Shown here: positions 6,513 through 13,492 of the stretch, one piece after another
Position numbering within the stretch: the first letter of the stretch is position 1
Layout of the letters: each line of letters starts with the position of its first letter
Assembly: GCA_018265615.1 (NCBI GenBank)
Contig: JABLYX010000094.1
Coordinates: forward strand, 1-13,533
Direction of reading: 5' to 3'
Origin: Lentisphaeria bacterium
Lineage (GTDB): Bacteria > Verrucomicrobiota > Lentisphaeria > Victivallales > Victivallaceae
DNA length: 13,533 bases
The notes under the pieces: model-generated
Database searches by the model: none
What the model saw: only the letters and a program-made list of their open reading frames with translations
Told to the model about the DNA's origin: nothing
Made by a program: the position numbers and the translations under genes

Positions 6513-7535
6513 TTAAAGCGTCGTTTTCACCACAGTCGTCTCGCCCGGTTCTTCCGGAACGATGACATAGCAGCCGAAGCAGGCCGGGACAAGCGCGGTC
6601 TCCCCGGCCGCAAGGCGGACGGAACGGTTCGGGTCCTCCGGCTTGCCGACTGTGACCGGCCCATTCACCGCGCTGATCATGTGGAAGCTGCCGAAAGAAC
6701 TGGTGTCATCGGTCCAGAGCTCGGTCAGCCGCAGGTCGGTCACGGCGAAGAACGGACAGTTGCTGACCACATCGAACTTGCGGTTGTGCGAAACATGGTC
6801 CGTGACGCCGACGACGCGCGGCGAGGTCCGGTTCATGAAGTTGATCGACTGGATTCCCTTTTCGATGTGCAGCTCACGCGGATTCCCGTGCGCATCGACC
6901 CGGCCCCAGTCACTGACCCGGTAGGTCGTGTCGCTGTTCTGCTGGATTTCAAGGATCAGGTTGCCGCCGCCGATCGCATGAAGCGTCCCGGAAGTGATGA
7001 AATACGCATCGCCCGGCAGTGACGGATAGACTTGAAGCAGATTCTCCACCTCCGGCGAATCGAGCTGGCTCACAAGCTGCTGACGGGTCGCGCGCCCCTG
7101 GAGCCCGGCGAGGATCTGCGCCCCCTTACGCGCCGCCACGATATACCACATCTCGGTTTTCGGCTCGGCGCCGCCGCCGATCTGGGCACAGGCCGCCTCG
7201 TCGGGATGCACCTGCAGACTCAGGCGGTCGCCCGCGTCGATCAGCTTCACAAGCAGCGGGAACCGGTTGATCGACTTCGCGCGGCGCCCGACGAGTTCAC
7301 GGCCGTAATGCTGCAGCAACTCGTGCAGGGTCTTTCCGGCCATGGGACCGTTGGCAAGCACACTGTTCTCGCCGTCGCGGTCGACGAGCTCCCAGGATTC
7401 GCCGATCGGCTCCTCCGACGCGGGAACCTCGCGGTGCAGCACCTCTGCCATCTGCGTCCCCCCCCAGATGCGGGCCTGATAGATCGGGGTGAACTTGAGG
7501 GGATAAAGCTGGTTGGTATTCAGAAAATCACTCAT
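6513..7535 (-). CDS. manA: Mannose-6-phosphate isomerase, class I
   Basis: A 340-residue zinc enzyme that interconverts mannose 6-phosphate and fructose 6-phosphate, linking mannose use with supply of GDP-mannose for glycans. It is the shorter class I form, as in Bacillus. The zinc ligands are visible: Q108 and H110 in S-L-Q-V-H-P-D-E, E128 in K-T-E-M-W-Y, and H186 in G-T-L-H-A-I-G-G-G. The active-site stretch Y-R-V-S-D-W-G-R (205-212) follows. The C-terminal domain is present and ends in T-T-V-V-K-T-T-L. Its ATG overlaps the TGA of the upstream thioesterase gene (ATGA), with GGAG at 7544-7547, which points to translational coupling. No sugar transporter or kinase lies beside it, so the direction of flux cannot be told. 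Confidence 0.93.
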   Translation of the reverse strand: MSDFLNTNQLYPLKFTPIYQARIWGGTQMAEVLHREVPASEEPIGESWELVDRDGENSVLANGPMAGKTLHELLQHYGRELVGRRAKSINRFPLLVKLIDAGDRLSLQVHPDEAACAQIGGGAEPKTEMWYIVAARKGAQILAGLQGRATRQQLVSQLDSPEVENLLQVYPSLPGDAYFITSGTLHAIGGGNLILEIQQNSDTTYRVSDWGRVDAHGNPRELHIEKGIQSINFMNRTSPRVVGVTDHVSHNRKFDVVSNCPFFAVTDLRLTELWTDDTSSFGSFHMISAVNGPVTVGKPEDPNRSVRLAAGETALVPACFGCYVIVPEEPGETTVVKTTL

Positions 7536-7948
7536 TGTCTGTTCTCCGGTTCATAAGAAAACGTCTTGCATGTATCGATGAAGTCGCCCGGCATGCGGGT
7601 CACTTTCCGGTCGCCGTTCACACTGACCAGCACGACGTGGCCGGAGACCAGAAGCTCCTCGCCGCGCCGCACTTCGGAGGCGATCACCATGCGCACTCCC
7701 TTTACCTCTTTCACCCACGAACGAAGGGTCAGCAGATCATCGTAGCGGGCCGGGGCGTGATACTTGCAGTACGCCTCCGAAACCGGCAGGAAGAGCCCGC
7801 GTTTCTCCATTTCGCTGTACGGCAGCCCGGCCGAGCGCAGCATCTCCGTCCGGCTGCGTTCAAAATATTCCAGATAATTCGCATAGTAAACCACGCCCAT
7901 CTGGTCGGTATCGGCATACGGAACCCGGTACTCTGTTTCGTGATACAT
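7532..7948 (-). CDS. YbgC-like acyl-CoA thioesterase (hotdog fold)
   Basis: A 138-residue single-hotdog-domain thioesterase expected to hydrolyse acyl-CoA in the cytoplasm. The family signature is near the N-terminus: Y-A-D-T-D-Q-M-G-V-V-Y-Y-A-N-Y-L-E-Y-F-E-R-S-R-T-E-M-L-R (residues 11-38), where D15 matches the catalytic Asp of the 4-hydroxybenzoyl-CoA thioesterase/YbgC group. Length is normal. YbgC often sits with tolQRA-pal, but no Tol-Pal gene is present here, so a link with envelope upkeep is only a family-level suggestion. The ATG at 7948 has GGAG at 7957-7960 inside the end of cmk. The gap from cmk is 2 bp, and the stop overlaps the manA start. Confidence 0.88.
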   Translation of the reverse strand: MYHETEYRVPYADTDQMGVVYYANYLEYFERSRTEMLRSAGLPYSEMEKRGLFLPVSEAYCKYHAPARYDDLLTLRSWVKEVKGVRMVIASEVRRGEELLVSGHVVLVSVNGDRKVTRMPGDFIDTCKTFSYEPENRQ

Positions 7949-7950
7949 AT

Positions 7951-8622
7951 TCAGCTCTCCTGCTGCTTGCGGGCCATCCGCCCGATGATCATTTCCACTG
8001 TTTCGTCGATTGAAAATCCGGTCGTATCGATCACAACCGCGTCCGGCGCCGGCTTCAAAGGGGCAATGGGACGCTCCGAATCCTGCTTGTCGCGGGCCGC
8101 AATTTCGCGGGCCACCTCCGCCAGCGTCGCACCGTCCGGGGTCTCCCCGCCCTGGGCGAGCCGCCGTCGTGCCCGCTCTTCCGGCGTGGCCGTAACGAAA
8201 AACTTAAAAGCCGCATCCGGGAAAATCACGGTTCCGATATCGCGCCCCTCCATAACAATCATCCGCCCTCCGGCAAATCCGCGCTGCACATCGAGCAGGT
8301 AATCACGGACCACAGGCTGTGTTGCAACAAGACTCGCCCCCGCCGCAACCTCCGCCGTCCGCAGCGCGGCACCCGGATATCCGTCGTTCAATTTCAGTTC
8401 ATAACCGCCGGAAGCGTCTTTTGCGTATTCAAGCTTCAGCGTATCGAGAAATTTCCGGTCAAGCGATGCGAGATCGCGCCCCGCCCGGATCGCGGCCAAC
8501 GCCACGGCCCGGTAGAGGCTGCCGGTATTGATATATGCAATGTTCAGCTTCTCCGCGATCCGTTTCGCGATGGTGCTCTTTCCGGACGCCGCCGGACCAT
8601 CGATTGCGATGCAATTGCTCAT
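7951..8622 (-). CDS. cmk: Cytidylate kinase
   Basis: A 223-residue (d)CMP kinase that makes (d)CDP with ATP, part of pyrimidine nucleotide supply. The P-loop G-P-A-A-S-G-K-S spans 9-16. N-T-G-S-L-Y-R-A-V (32-40) and G-R-D-I-G-T-V-I-F-P-D-A (126-137) are the CMP-binding motifs of the family. R-D-K-Q-D-S-E-R-P-I-A-P-L (177-189) is the lid with its catalytic Arg/Asp residues. It is the first gene of the cmk-thioesterase-manA-argS run. The ribosome binding site is weak (GGATGG, 8633-8638) and begins at the end of the T-run of the ribosomal operon terminator. No convincing promoter is visible between secY and cmk, so it may rely on readthrough or on a promoter inside secY. Confidence 0.96.
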   Translation of the reverse strand: MSNCIAIDGPAASGKSTIAKRIAEKLNIAYINTGSLYRAVALAAIRAGRDLASLDRKFLDTLKLEYAKDASGGYELKLNDGYPGAALRTAEVAAGASLVATQPVVRDYLLDVQRGFAGGRMIVMEGRDIGTVIFPDAAFKFFVTATPEERARRRLAQGGETPDGATLAEVAREIAARDKQDSERPIAPLKPAPDAVVIDTTGFSIDETVEMIIGRMARKQQES

Positions 8623-8637
8623 GAATCTGTACCATCC

Positions 8638-8685
8638 AAAAATAAAAGGACTGATTCGACCAGCCGCAACCGGTCGGACCAGTCC
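8638..8685 (-). terminator. Intrinsic terminator after secY
   Basis: On the minus strand, bases 8685-8672 pair with 8661-8648 in a 14-bp stem with one A-C mismatch and one G-T wobble, around a 10-base loop. TTTTATTTTT (8647-8638) follows directly. It lies 25 bp behind the secY stop and ends only 15 bases before the cmk start codon, so it separates the ribosomal operon from the next genes or attenuates expression into them. Confidence 0.85.
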
Positions 8686-8710
8686 GACATGACTTGTGTT
8701 CGCCGCGGAA

Positions 8711-10096
8711 TCAGTTCCCGCTGCGGCTCCGCAACCGGCCGCTCTTCAGGAATCCCTCGTAGTGCCGCATCGTCAGATGAGACTCGAGCTGGCTGACTGT
8801 ATCAAGCACCACACCGACCATAATCAGAAGCGATGTGCCGCCGAAGAACTGCGCAACCATGAACGGAATCTTGAAGCTGGTGTAAAGGAACATCGGAAAC
8901 AGCGCAAGCGCCATCAGGAAAACCGCTCCGCCCGCCGTGACCCGCGTCATCGCCGTATCGAGGAAGTCCGCAGTCGGCTGGCCGGGACTGATGCCCGGGA
9001 TGAATGCGCCCTCTTTTTTGAGGTTGTCCGCGATCTGGATCGGGTTGAACTGGTTCGCCACCCAGAAGAAGCTGAAAGCGAGAATCAGGATCGCGTACGC
9101 AATCATATAACCCGCGCCGTCCTGCTGGAACATCTGCGCCAGCCGCATCCAGATGGAACTCGCGTTCGGCTGGTTCGCAAAATAGCGGAACATATACTCC
9201 GGCAGCATCAGGATCGCACCGGCAAAAATGATCGGCATGACGTTCGCAAAGTTGACCTTGAGCGGCATGTAGGTCGCGCCGCCGGTCATCTGCTTCCCGA
9301 CCGTCTTGCGGACCATCTGGATCGGAACCCGGCGATAGCCCTGGGAGAGCATGATCGTCGCCGCCGTCACCACACAGAAGACCACCAGCAGCAGCAGAAG
9401 CTGAACTGCATTGAAGGTCGTTCCGTCCGGAGTCTGGCCGTTCCACGCCATATGCACAAGCTCAATGACCGACTGCGGCAGCCGCGAAACGATGTTGATT
9501 GTGATGATGAGCGAAACACCGTTGCCGATACCGCGTTCGGTGATCTGCTCGCCGAGCCAGGTGAAGACCATCGTCGTCGTGGTCAGCACCAGAATCGTCA
9601 TCAGAATGAAAACCTGTTCATTGCCCAGGTAAAGGGGCTGACCCGGCGCGGGCAGTCCGATTTTGGTCGGGTTGATCATCGCAAGCGCGACCATCATGCC
9701 CTGGACCACACAGACAATCAGCGTCAGGTAGCGGGTGTACTGGGAAATCTTCTGGCGCCCGGTTTCCCCCTCACGCTGGAGCTTCTCCAGCGTGGGGATC
9801 ACCGGCACCAGAAGCTGGACGATAATCGACGCCGTGATGTACGGCATGATACCGAGCGCCCCGAGGGCGAAGTGCGTGAGCGCACCGCCCGAGAACAGGT
9901 CGATAAATGCCATGAATCCGCCGCCGTCTTTGCTGCTGGCACTCAGTTCAGCCATAAAACCTTCCAGAGCCGCCGGATCAACCCCGGGACACGGAACGCT
10001 GCTCGCAAAACGCACCAGCACGATAATCAGTGCCGTGAACATCAGGCGATTACGCAGATCTTTCACTTTCAATGTATTGATAAATGCCTGCAACAT
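8711..10096 (-). CDS. secY: Protein translocase subunit SecY
   Basis: A 461-residue integral inner-membrane protein, the channel of the Sec translocon with SecE and SecG. It has about ten membrane segments. Conserved motifs include L-F-S-G-G-A-L (67-73), P-Y-I-T-A-S-I-I-V-Q-L-L (85-96), W-L-G-E-Q-I-T-E-R-G-I-G-N-G (180-193), G-Y-R-R-V-P-I-Q (253-260) in the C4 loop and A-D-N-L-K-K-E-G-A-F-I-P-G-I (356-369) in the C5 loop. The next residue is S370, whereas E. coli and most homologues have Arg there (Arg357 in E. coli). Length is slightly above the usual 435-445. It follows rplO by 22 bp in the usual place at the end of the spc operon. The ribosome binding site is weak. The hydrophobic N-terminal part begins normally at L-Q-A-F-I-N-T-L-K, which supports the start. 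Confidence 0.97.
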   Translation of the reverse strand: MLQAFINTLKVKDLRNRLMFTALIIVLVRFASSVPCPGVDPAALEGFMAELSASSKDGGGFMAFIDLFSGGALTHFALGALGIMPYITASIIVQLLVPVIPTLEKLQREGETGRQKISQYTRYLTLIVCVVQGMMVALAMINPTKIGLPAPGQPLYLGNEQVFILMTILVLTTTTMVFTWLGEQITERGIGNGVSLIITINIVSRLPQSVIELVHMAWNGQTPDGTTFNAVQLLLLLVVFCVVTAATIMLSQGYRRVPIQMVRKTVGKQMTGGATYMPLKVNFANVMPIIFAGAILMLPEYMFRYFANQPNASSIWMRLAQMFQQDGAGYMIAYAILILAFSFFWVANQFNPIQIADNLKKEGAFIPGISPGQPTADFLDTAMTRVTAGGAVFLMALALFPMFLYTSFKIPFMVAQFFGGTSLLIMVGVVLDTVSQLESHLTMRHYEGFLKSGRLRSRSGN

Positions 10097-10118
10097 AACT
10101 TACCGTCTTTCCCGGTTT

Positions 10119-10565
10119 TTATTCCACCACTTCGACTTTGCCGCCGGCGGCTTCGATCTTGGCCTGCGCCTGGGCGGAGAACTTCTCCGCCTTGACGGTC
10201 AGGGCCTTCGTGATCTCACCGTTGGCGAGGATCTTGATCATCTGGATCTTCTTGCCCAGAAGATTCTTCGCACGGAGAGACTCCTGATCGACCACGTCAC
10301 CCGCGTTGAAGTTGTCCTCGAGGATGTTCAGGTTGACCAGATGGTACTCGATATGGTCCGGGCTGTTGAAGCCGCGCTTCGGCAGGCGGCGGAACAGCGG
10401 AATCTGTCCGCCTTCGAAGAACGGACGGATCGACGAACCGGTACGGGACTTCTGGCCCTTCTCGCCGCGCCCGGCAGTCTTGCCGAGGCCGGAGCTGTCG
10501 CCGCGCCCGACCCGCTTGCGCCGCTTTCTGGAACCGGCGTTGGGGCTGAGTTCATGCAGTTTCAT
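10119..10565 (-). CDS. rplO: 50S ribosomal protein L15
   Basis: A 148-residue large-subunit protein. The N-terminal basic, Gly-rich extension has the usual L15 form (L-S-P-N-A-G-S-R-K-R-R-K-R-V-G-R-G, then G-K-T-A-G-R-G-x-K-G-Q-K-S-R), which threads into 23S rRNA. F-E-G-G-Q-I-P-L-F-R-R-L-P-K-R-G-F follows, and the C-terminal globular part ends in G-G-K-V-E-V-V-E. Length is typical. The ATG at 10565 has AGGAAG at 10575-10580 with a 9-base spacer. It follows rpsE by only 24 bp. The usual intervening gene rpmD is absent. Confidence 0.98.
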   Translation of the reverse strand: MKLHELSPNAGSRKRRKRVGRGDSSGLGKTAGRGEKGQKSRTGSSIRPFFEGGQIPLFRRLPKRGFNSPDHIEYHLVNLNILEDNFNAGDVVDQESLRAKNLLGKKIQMIKILANGEITKALTVKAEKFSAQAQAKIEAAGGKVEVVE

Positions 10566-10589
10566 AATCCAAAACTTCCTATCTGTAGA

Positions 10590-11129
10590 TTAGTTGTTTT
10601 CCGCTGCGGGAGCGGCGACCTGAGCAGCCTGCGGCATCGGAATGCCGCGGCGCGCATAGACTTCCTCGCGGCTCGAAAGCTGCGAGATCGCCTTGAAGGT
10701 CGCTTTCGCCACGTTCGCCGCATTCGCGGCGCCGAGCGACTTCGCAAGGACGTCTTTGACGCCCGCAAGCTCGAGGATCGCGCGGACCGCGCCGCCGGCG
10801 ATGAGGCCGGTGCCAGAGGAAGCCGGACGCAGCAGAACCCGCGCTCCGCCGAATTTGACTTCGATCTCATGCGGCAGGGTCTGGCCGTTCATCGGAACGG
10901 TCACGAGATTGCGCCGGGCAGCTTCGCCGCCCTTGCGGATCGCATCGGAGACTTCGTTCGCCTTGCCGTAGCCGTAGCCGACCCGGCCCTTGTGGTCGCC
11001 GACCACAACGAGGGCGCCGAAACTGAAGTTCTTGCCGCCCTTGACGACTTTCGCACTGCGGTTGATCGAAATGACGTTCTCGTCAAATTCGCTCTGGGCC
11101 GCTTCATTGAAATTATCACGTTTCGCCAT
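10590..11129 (-). CDS. rpsE: 30S ribosomal protein S5
   Basis: A 179-residue small-subunit protein that helps decoding fidelity and helicase activity at the mRNA entry. The S5 double-stranded-RNA-binding signature runs from V-V-K-G-G-K-N-F-S-F-G-A-L-V-V-V-G-D to G-Y-G-K-A-N-E-V, followed by the C-terminal domain with G-G-A-R-V-L-L-R-P-A and G-V-K-D-V-L-A-K-S-L-G. A short Ala/Gln-rich tail extends past the usual end. The start at 11129 (MAKRDNF) is chosen because GGAGA at 11136-11140 precedes it by about 6 bases and because a start at 11177 would overlap rplR and add 16 unrelated residues. It lies 10 bp behind rplR. Confidence 0.98.
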   Translation of the reverse strand: MAKRDNFNEAAQSEFDENVISINRSAKVVKGGKNFSFGALVVVGDHKGRVGYGYGKANEVSDAIRKGGEAARRNLVTVPMNGQTLPHEIEVKFGGARVLLRPASSGTGLIAGGAVRAILELAGVKDVLAKSLGAANAANVAKATFKAISQLSSREEVYARRGIPMPQAAQVAAPAAENN

Positions 11130-11139
11130 GAGACTTCTC

Positions 11140-11502
11140 CTAGAACTTGAGTCCGTTTTCGCGGGCAGTCTCGGCAATCGCCTTCATCCGACCGTGATAG
11201 TTGTATCCGGAACGGTCGAAGACGACTTCCGTGACGTTCGCGGCTTTCGCCGCTTCCGCCGCGAGCTTCCCGAGCAGAACCGCGCCGGCCATGTTCGGCT
11301 TCGCGTTCTCGGCCTTGAACTTCGGGTCGAGACTCGAAGTAACCGCCAGCGTAATCCCGTTCACATCGTCGATGAACTGACAGTAGATGTGATTGGCGGT
11401 AATGCTGACACAAAATCTCGGACGGGCCGCGGTGCCGGAAATCTTTTTACGAATCCGGAGATGACGGCGCGCACGCATTGTTTTTCTATCTTTGACAGCC
11501 AT
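11140..11502 (-). CDS. rplR: 50S ribosomal protein L18
   Basis: A 120-residue protein that binds 5S rRNA. The basic N-terminus (R-A-R-R-H-L-R-I-R-K-K-I-S-G-T-A-A-R-P-R) and the motif V-F-D-R-S-G-Y-N-Y-H-G-R-M-K-A-I-A-E-T-A-R-E-N-G-L-K-F at the end are diagnostic. Length matches the family. AAGGAG (11511-11516) lies 8 bases before the ATG. The gap from rplF is 24 bp. The stop codon falls within the upstream signals of rpsE. Confidence 0.98.
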   Translation of the reverse strand: MAVKDRKTMRARRHLRIRKKISGTAARPRFCVSITANHIYCQFIDDVNGITLAVTSSLDPKFKAENAKPNMAGAVLLGKLAAEAAKAANVTEVVFDRSGYNYHGRMKAIAETARENGLKF

Positions 11503-11526
11503 GTTATAAGCTCCTTAAACCCGGGG

Positions 11527-12057
11527 TTAACCCACGGATTTTCCTTCTTTGAGGATGATCCGCTCGTCGGAATAACGAATGCCTTTGCCCTTGTAGGGTT
11601 CGGGCGGACGGAAACGGCGGATCTCGGCGGTGACTTCGCCGACCGCCTGCTTGTCCGCGCCCTCGACCGTGATCTTAGCGCCCTCGACAACCACTTTGAC
11701 CGTATCCGGAACAGGATACTCGATCGTGTGCGAATAACCGAGGTTCAGCACCAGCTTCTTGCCGGTGAGCTGCGCCTTGTAGCCGACGCCGACGATCTGG
11801 AGCTCTTTTTTGAAGCCGGTCGTCACGCCGATGACCATGTTATTGATCAAACTGCGGGTCAACCCCTGCATCGCGCTCGCCTTGCGGTCGTCGGAAGCCA
11901 TCGAGACATGGACGCTGCCGTCCTTGACCTCGACCGCGACAAACGGCGGGAGCGGCATCGAAAGCTTCGATTTGCCTTCGACCGTCACTCCGGCAGCGTC
12001 GACAGCGACCTTCACACCGGAAGGAATCGCAATCGCTTTATTGCCAATTCGAGACAT
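11527..12057 (-). CDS. rplF: 50S ribosomal protein L6
   Basis: A 176-residue protein with two repeated L6 domains, placed near the factor-binding site of the large subunit. It begins S-R-I-G-N-K-A-I-A-I-P-S-G-V and contains the L6 signature P-P-E-P-Y-K-G-K-G-I-R-Y near residues 150-160. Length is typical. AGGAA (12066-12070) lies 8 bases before the ATG, and rpsH ends 22 bp upstream. Confidence 0.98.
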   Translation of the reverse strand: MSRIGNKAIAIPSGVKVAVDAAGVTVEGKSKLSMPLPPFVAVEVKDGSVHVSMASDDRKASAMQGLTRSLINNMVIGVTTGFKKELQIVGVGYKAQLTGKKLVLNLGYSHTIEYPVPDTVKVVVEGAKITVEGADKQAVGEVTAEIRRFRPPEPYKGKGIRYSDERIILKEGKSVG

Positions 12058-12079
12058 ATTTTAAATTCCTGTTCTTTAA

Positions 12080-12475
12080 TTACCAGACGTAGCAGAGAAT
12101 TTCACCGCCAACGTTCGCTTTGGCCGCGGCACGGCCCGAAAGCACCCCCGAAGGAGTGGTCAGGATCACCGTGCCGAGTCCGTTGCGGACCCGCGGAATC
12201 TCCCGGCTGCCGCAGTGGACGCGGCAGGAGGGCTTGCTCACGCGCTCGATGCCTTCGATCACGGACTTGCCGTTCGCATACTTCAGCTCGACCGTCAGCT
12301 GACGCTTCACGCCGTCTTCGCTGATCGCGAAGTCACTGATGTATCCTTCTTCCTTCAGAACCTTCGCGATGGCCGCCTTCTCCTGCGAGCTCGGCATCTC
12401 GACCTTCTTCAGCCCCGCGGAACCCGCGTTACGGATCCGGGTCAGCATATCAGCAATGGGATCTTGCATGCTCAT
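12080..12475 (-). CDS. rpsH: 30S ribosomal protein S8
   Basis: A 131-residue protein that binds the central domain of 16S rRNA and in many bacteria represses the spc operon by binding its own mRNA. The N-terminus D-P-I-A-D-M-L-T-R-I-R-N-A and the C-terminal signature T-T-P-S-G-V-L-S-G-R-A-A-A-K-A-N-V-G-G-E-I-L-C-Y-V-W are exact family features. Two close starts are possible (12475 and 12469). The first fits GGAGG at 12485-12489 with a 9-base spacer. The gap from rpsN is 15 bp. Confidence 0.98.
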   Translation of the reverse strand: MSMQDPIADMLTRIRNAGSAGLKKVEMPSSQEKAAIAKVLKEEGYISDFAISEDGVKRQLTVELKYANGKSVIEGIERVSKPSCRVHCGSREIPRVRNGLGTVILTTPSGVLSGRAAAKANVGGEILCYVW

Positions 12476-12490
12476 TTGTATGTTCCTCCC

Positions 12491-12676
12491 TTACCAGCTG
12501 GCCTTGGTCACACCCGGAATCTGACCCTTGGAGGCCAGTTCGCGGAAACAGATACGGCAGAGCTGGAATTTGCCGATATATGCACGGGAACGTCCGCACG
12601 CCTTGCAGCGCGTGTAGTTCCGCACCGGGAACTTGCTCCCGCGTTCGGCTTTCACCATCAAACTAAGTTTCGCCAT
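12491..12676 (-). CDS. rpsN: 30S ribosomal protein S14, zinc-binding type
   Basis: A 61-residue short-form S14 of the small-subunit head. Four cysteines form C-x2-C-x12-C-x2-C (C-K-A-C and C-R-I-C), the zinc-binding form, as opposed to the longer Cys-free form of enterobacteria. The family ending I-P-G-V-T-K-A-S-W is present. The ATG at 12676 follows an AAGGAAGG-type ribosome binding site. rplE ends 15 bp upstream. Confidence 0.98.
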   Translation of the reverse strand: MAKLSLMVKAERGSKFPVRNYTRCKACGRSRAYIGKFQLCRICFRELASKGQIPGVTKASW

Positions 12677-12691
12677 GATGCAATCCTTCCT

Positions 12692-13228
12692 TTATTCCTC
12701 GAACGGAACTTCCAACATCTTCAGAAGTTCACGCGCCGCACCGTCGTCCTTCGCAGTCGTGACGAACGTCAGGTTCACGCCGAGCGGGTATTTCAGCTTG
12801 TCCGCATCGACTTCGGTAAATACCGAAACATCCGTCACGCCGAGGTTGTAGTTGCCGACACCGTCGAATCCGGTCTTCGGAATTCCGCGGAAGTCGCGCA
12901 CACGCGGCATCGCGTTGTGAACGAAACGGTCGAGGAATTCATACATCCGGTTGCCGCGCAGCGTGACCATCACGCCGACCGGCATGCCGATACGCAACTT
13001 GAAGTTCGAAACGTTCTTGCGCGCCTTCGTGATCACCGGCTGCTGGCCGGTCATCGCGGCGATATGCTTCTTCGCCTCGGTAAACGCATCGCGCTCGGCA
13101 TCCGAACCGATGCCGGTCGAGATCACGATCTTCTCGAGCTTCGGAATCTGCATCACATTCTTCAGGCCGAGTTTGGCCTGGAGAGCACTGCGGACTTCCT
13201 CGTTGTATTTTTTCTTCATATCAGGCAT
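12692..13228 (-). CDS. rplE: 50S ribosomal protein L5
   Basis: A 178-residue protein of the central protuberance that contacts 5S rRNA and the P-site tRNA. Family motifs are L-E-K-I-V-I-S-T-G-I-G near residue 30, T-G-Q-Q-P-V-I-T-K-A-R-K-N-V-S-N-F-K-L-R, and D-F-R-G-I-P-K-T-G-F-D-G-V-G-N-Y-N-L-G-V. The start at 13228 is preferred over a Met three codons on, because GGAGT (13237-13241) lies 8 bases before it. rplX ends 6 bp upstream, within this ribosome binding site. Confidence 0.98.
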   Translation of the reverse strand: MPDMKKKYNEEVRSALQAKLGLKNVMQIPKLEKIVISTGIGSDAERDAFTEAKKHIAAMTGQQPVITKARKNVSNFKLRIGMPVGVMVTLRGNRMYEFLDRFVHNAMPRVRDFRGIPKTGFDGVGNYNLGVTDVSVFTEVDADKLKYPLGVNLTFVTTAKDDGAARELLKMLEVPFEE

Positions 13229-13234
13229 TTTTCA

Positions 13235-13492
13235 CTACTCCGTCTTGTCCGCGGCAACGGGATTGACGTTCGAGACATGCACAGACACCGAACGCTCGAT
13301 CATTCCGCCGTTCGGATTGAGCTTGCTCTTCTTGATCGTCCGCTTGCCGATCGCGCGATCCTTGCTGGACGTGAACGAGAGAACAACCCGGTCTTTCTTC
13401 GTGAGGATCGCGGCGATTGTCGCCTCTTCTCCTTTGAAGTTGCCGGAGTTCACCACAACTTTGTCGCCCTTTTTGACATGATATTTTTTCAT
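13235..13492 (-). CDS. rplX: 50S ribosomal protein L24
   Basis: An 85-residue protein that starts large-subunit assembly. The KOW motif is at the N-terminus (V-K-K-G-D-K-V-V-V-N-S-G-N-F-K-G), and N-P-N-G-G-M-I-E-R-S-V-S-V-H-V-S-N-V matches the L24 C-terminal half. It is shorter than the E. coli protein (about 104 residues), having lost the extreme C-terminus. GGAGG (13500-13504) lies 7 bases before the ATG, inside the end of rplN. The ATG shares one base with the rplN stop (TAATG). Confidence 0.97.
   Translation of the reverse strand: MKKYHVKKGDKVVVNSGNFKGEEATIAAILTKKDRVVLSFTSSKDRAIGKRTIKKSKLNPNGGMIERSVSVHVSNVNPVAADKTE

Noticed and set aside
4973..6565. 530-codon open frame on the plus strand opposite argS
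   Set aside because: It mirrors a certain argS gene, as expected from high GC at third positions. Its translation is Arg/His/Leu-rich and has no recognisable domain.
8696..10195. 499-codon open frame on the plus strand opposite secY
   Set aside because: It is antisense to a fully conserved secY, and its low-complexity charged translation is typical of a shadow frame.
11130..11177. Longer S5 start at 11177
   Set aside because: It would overlap rplR and add 16 residues not found in S5. The ATG at 11129 has a good ribosome binding site.
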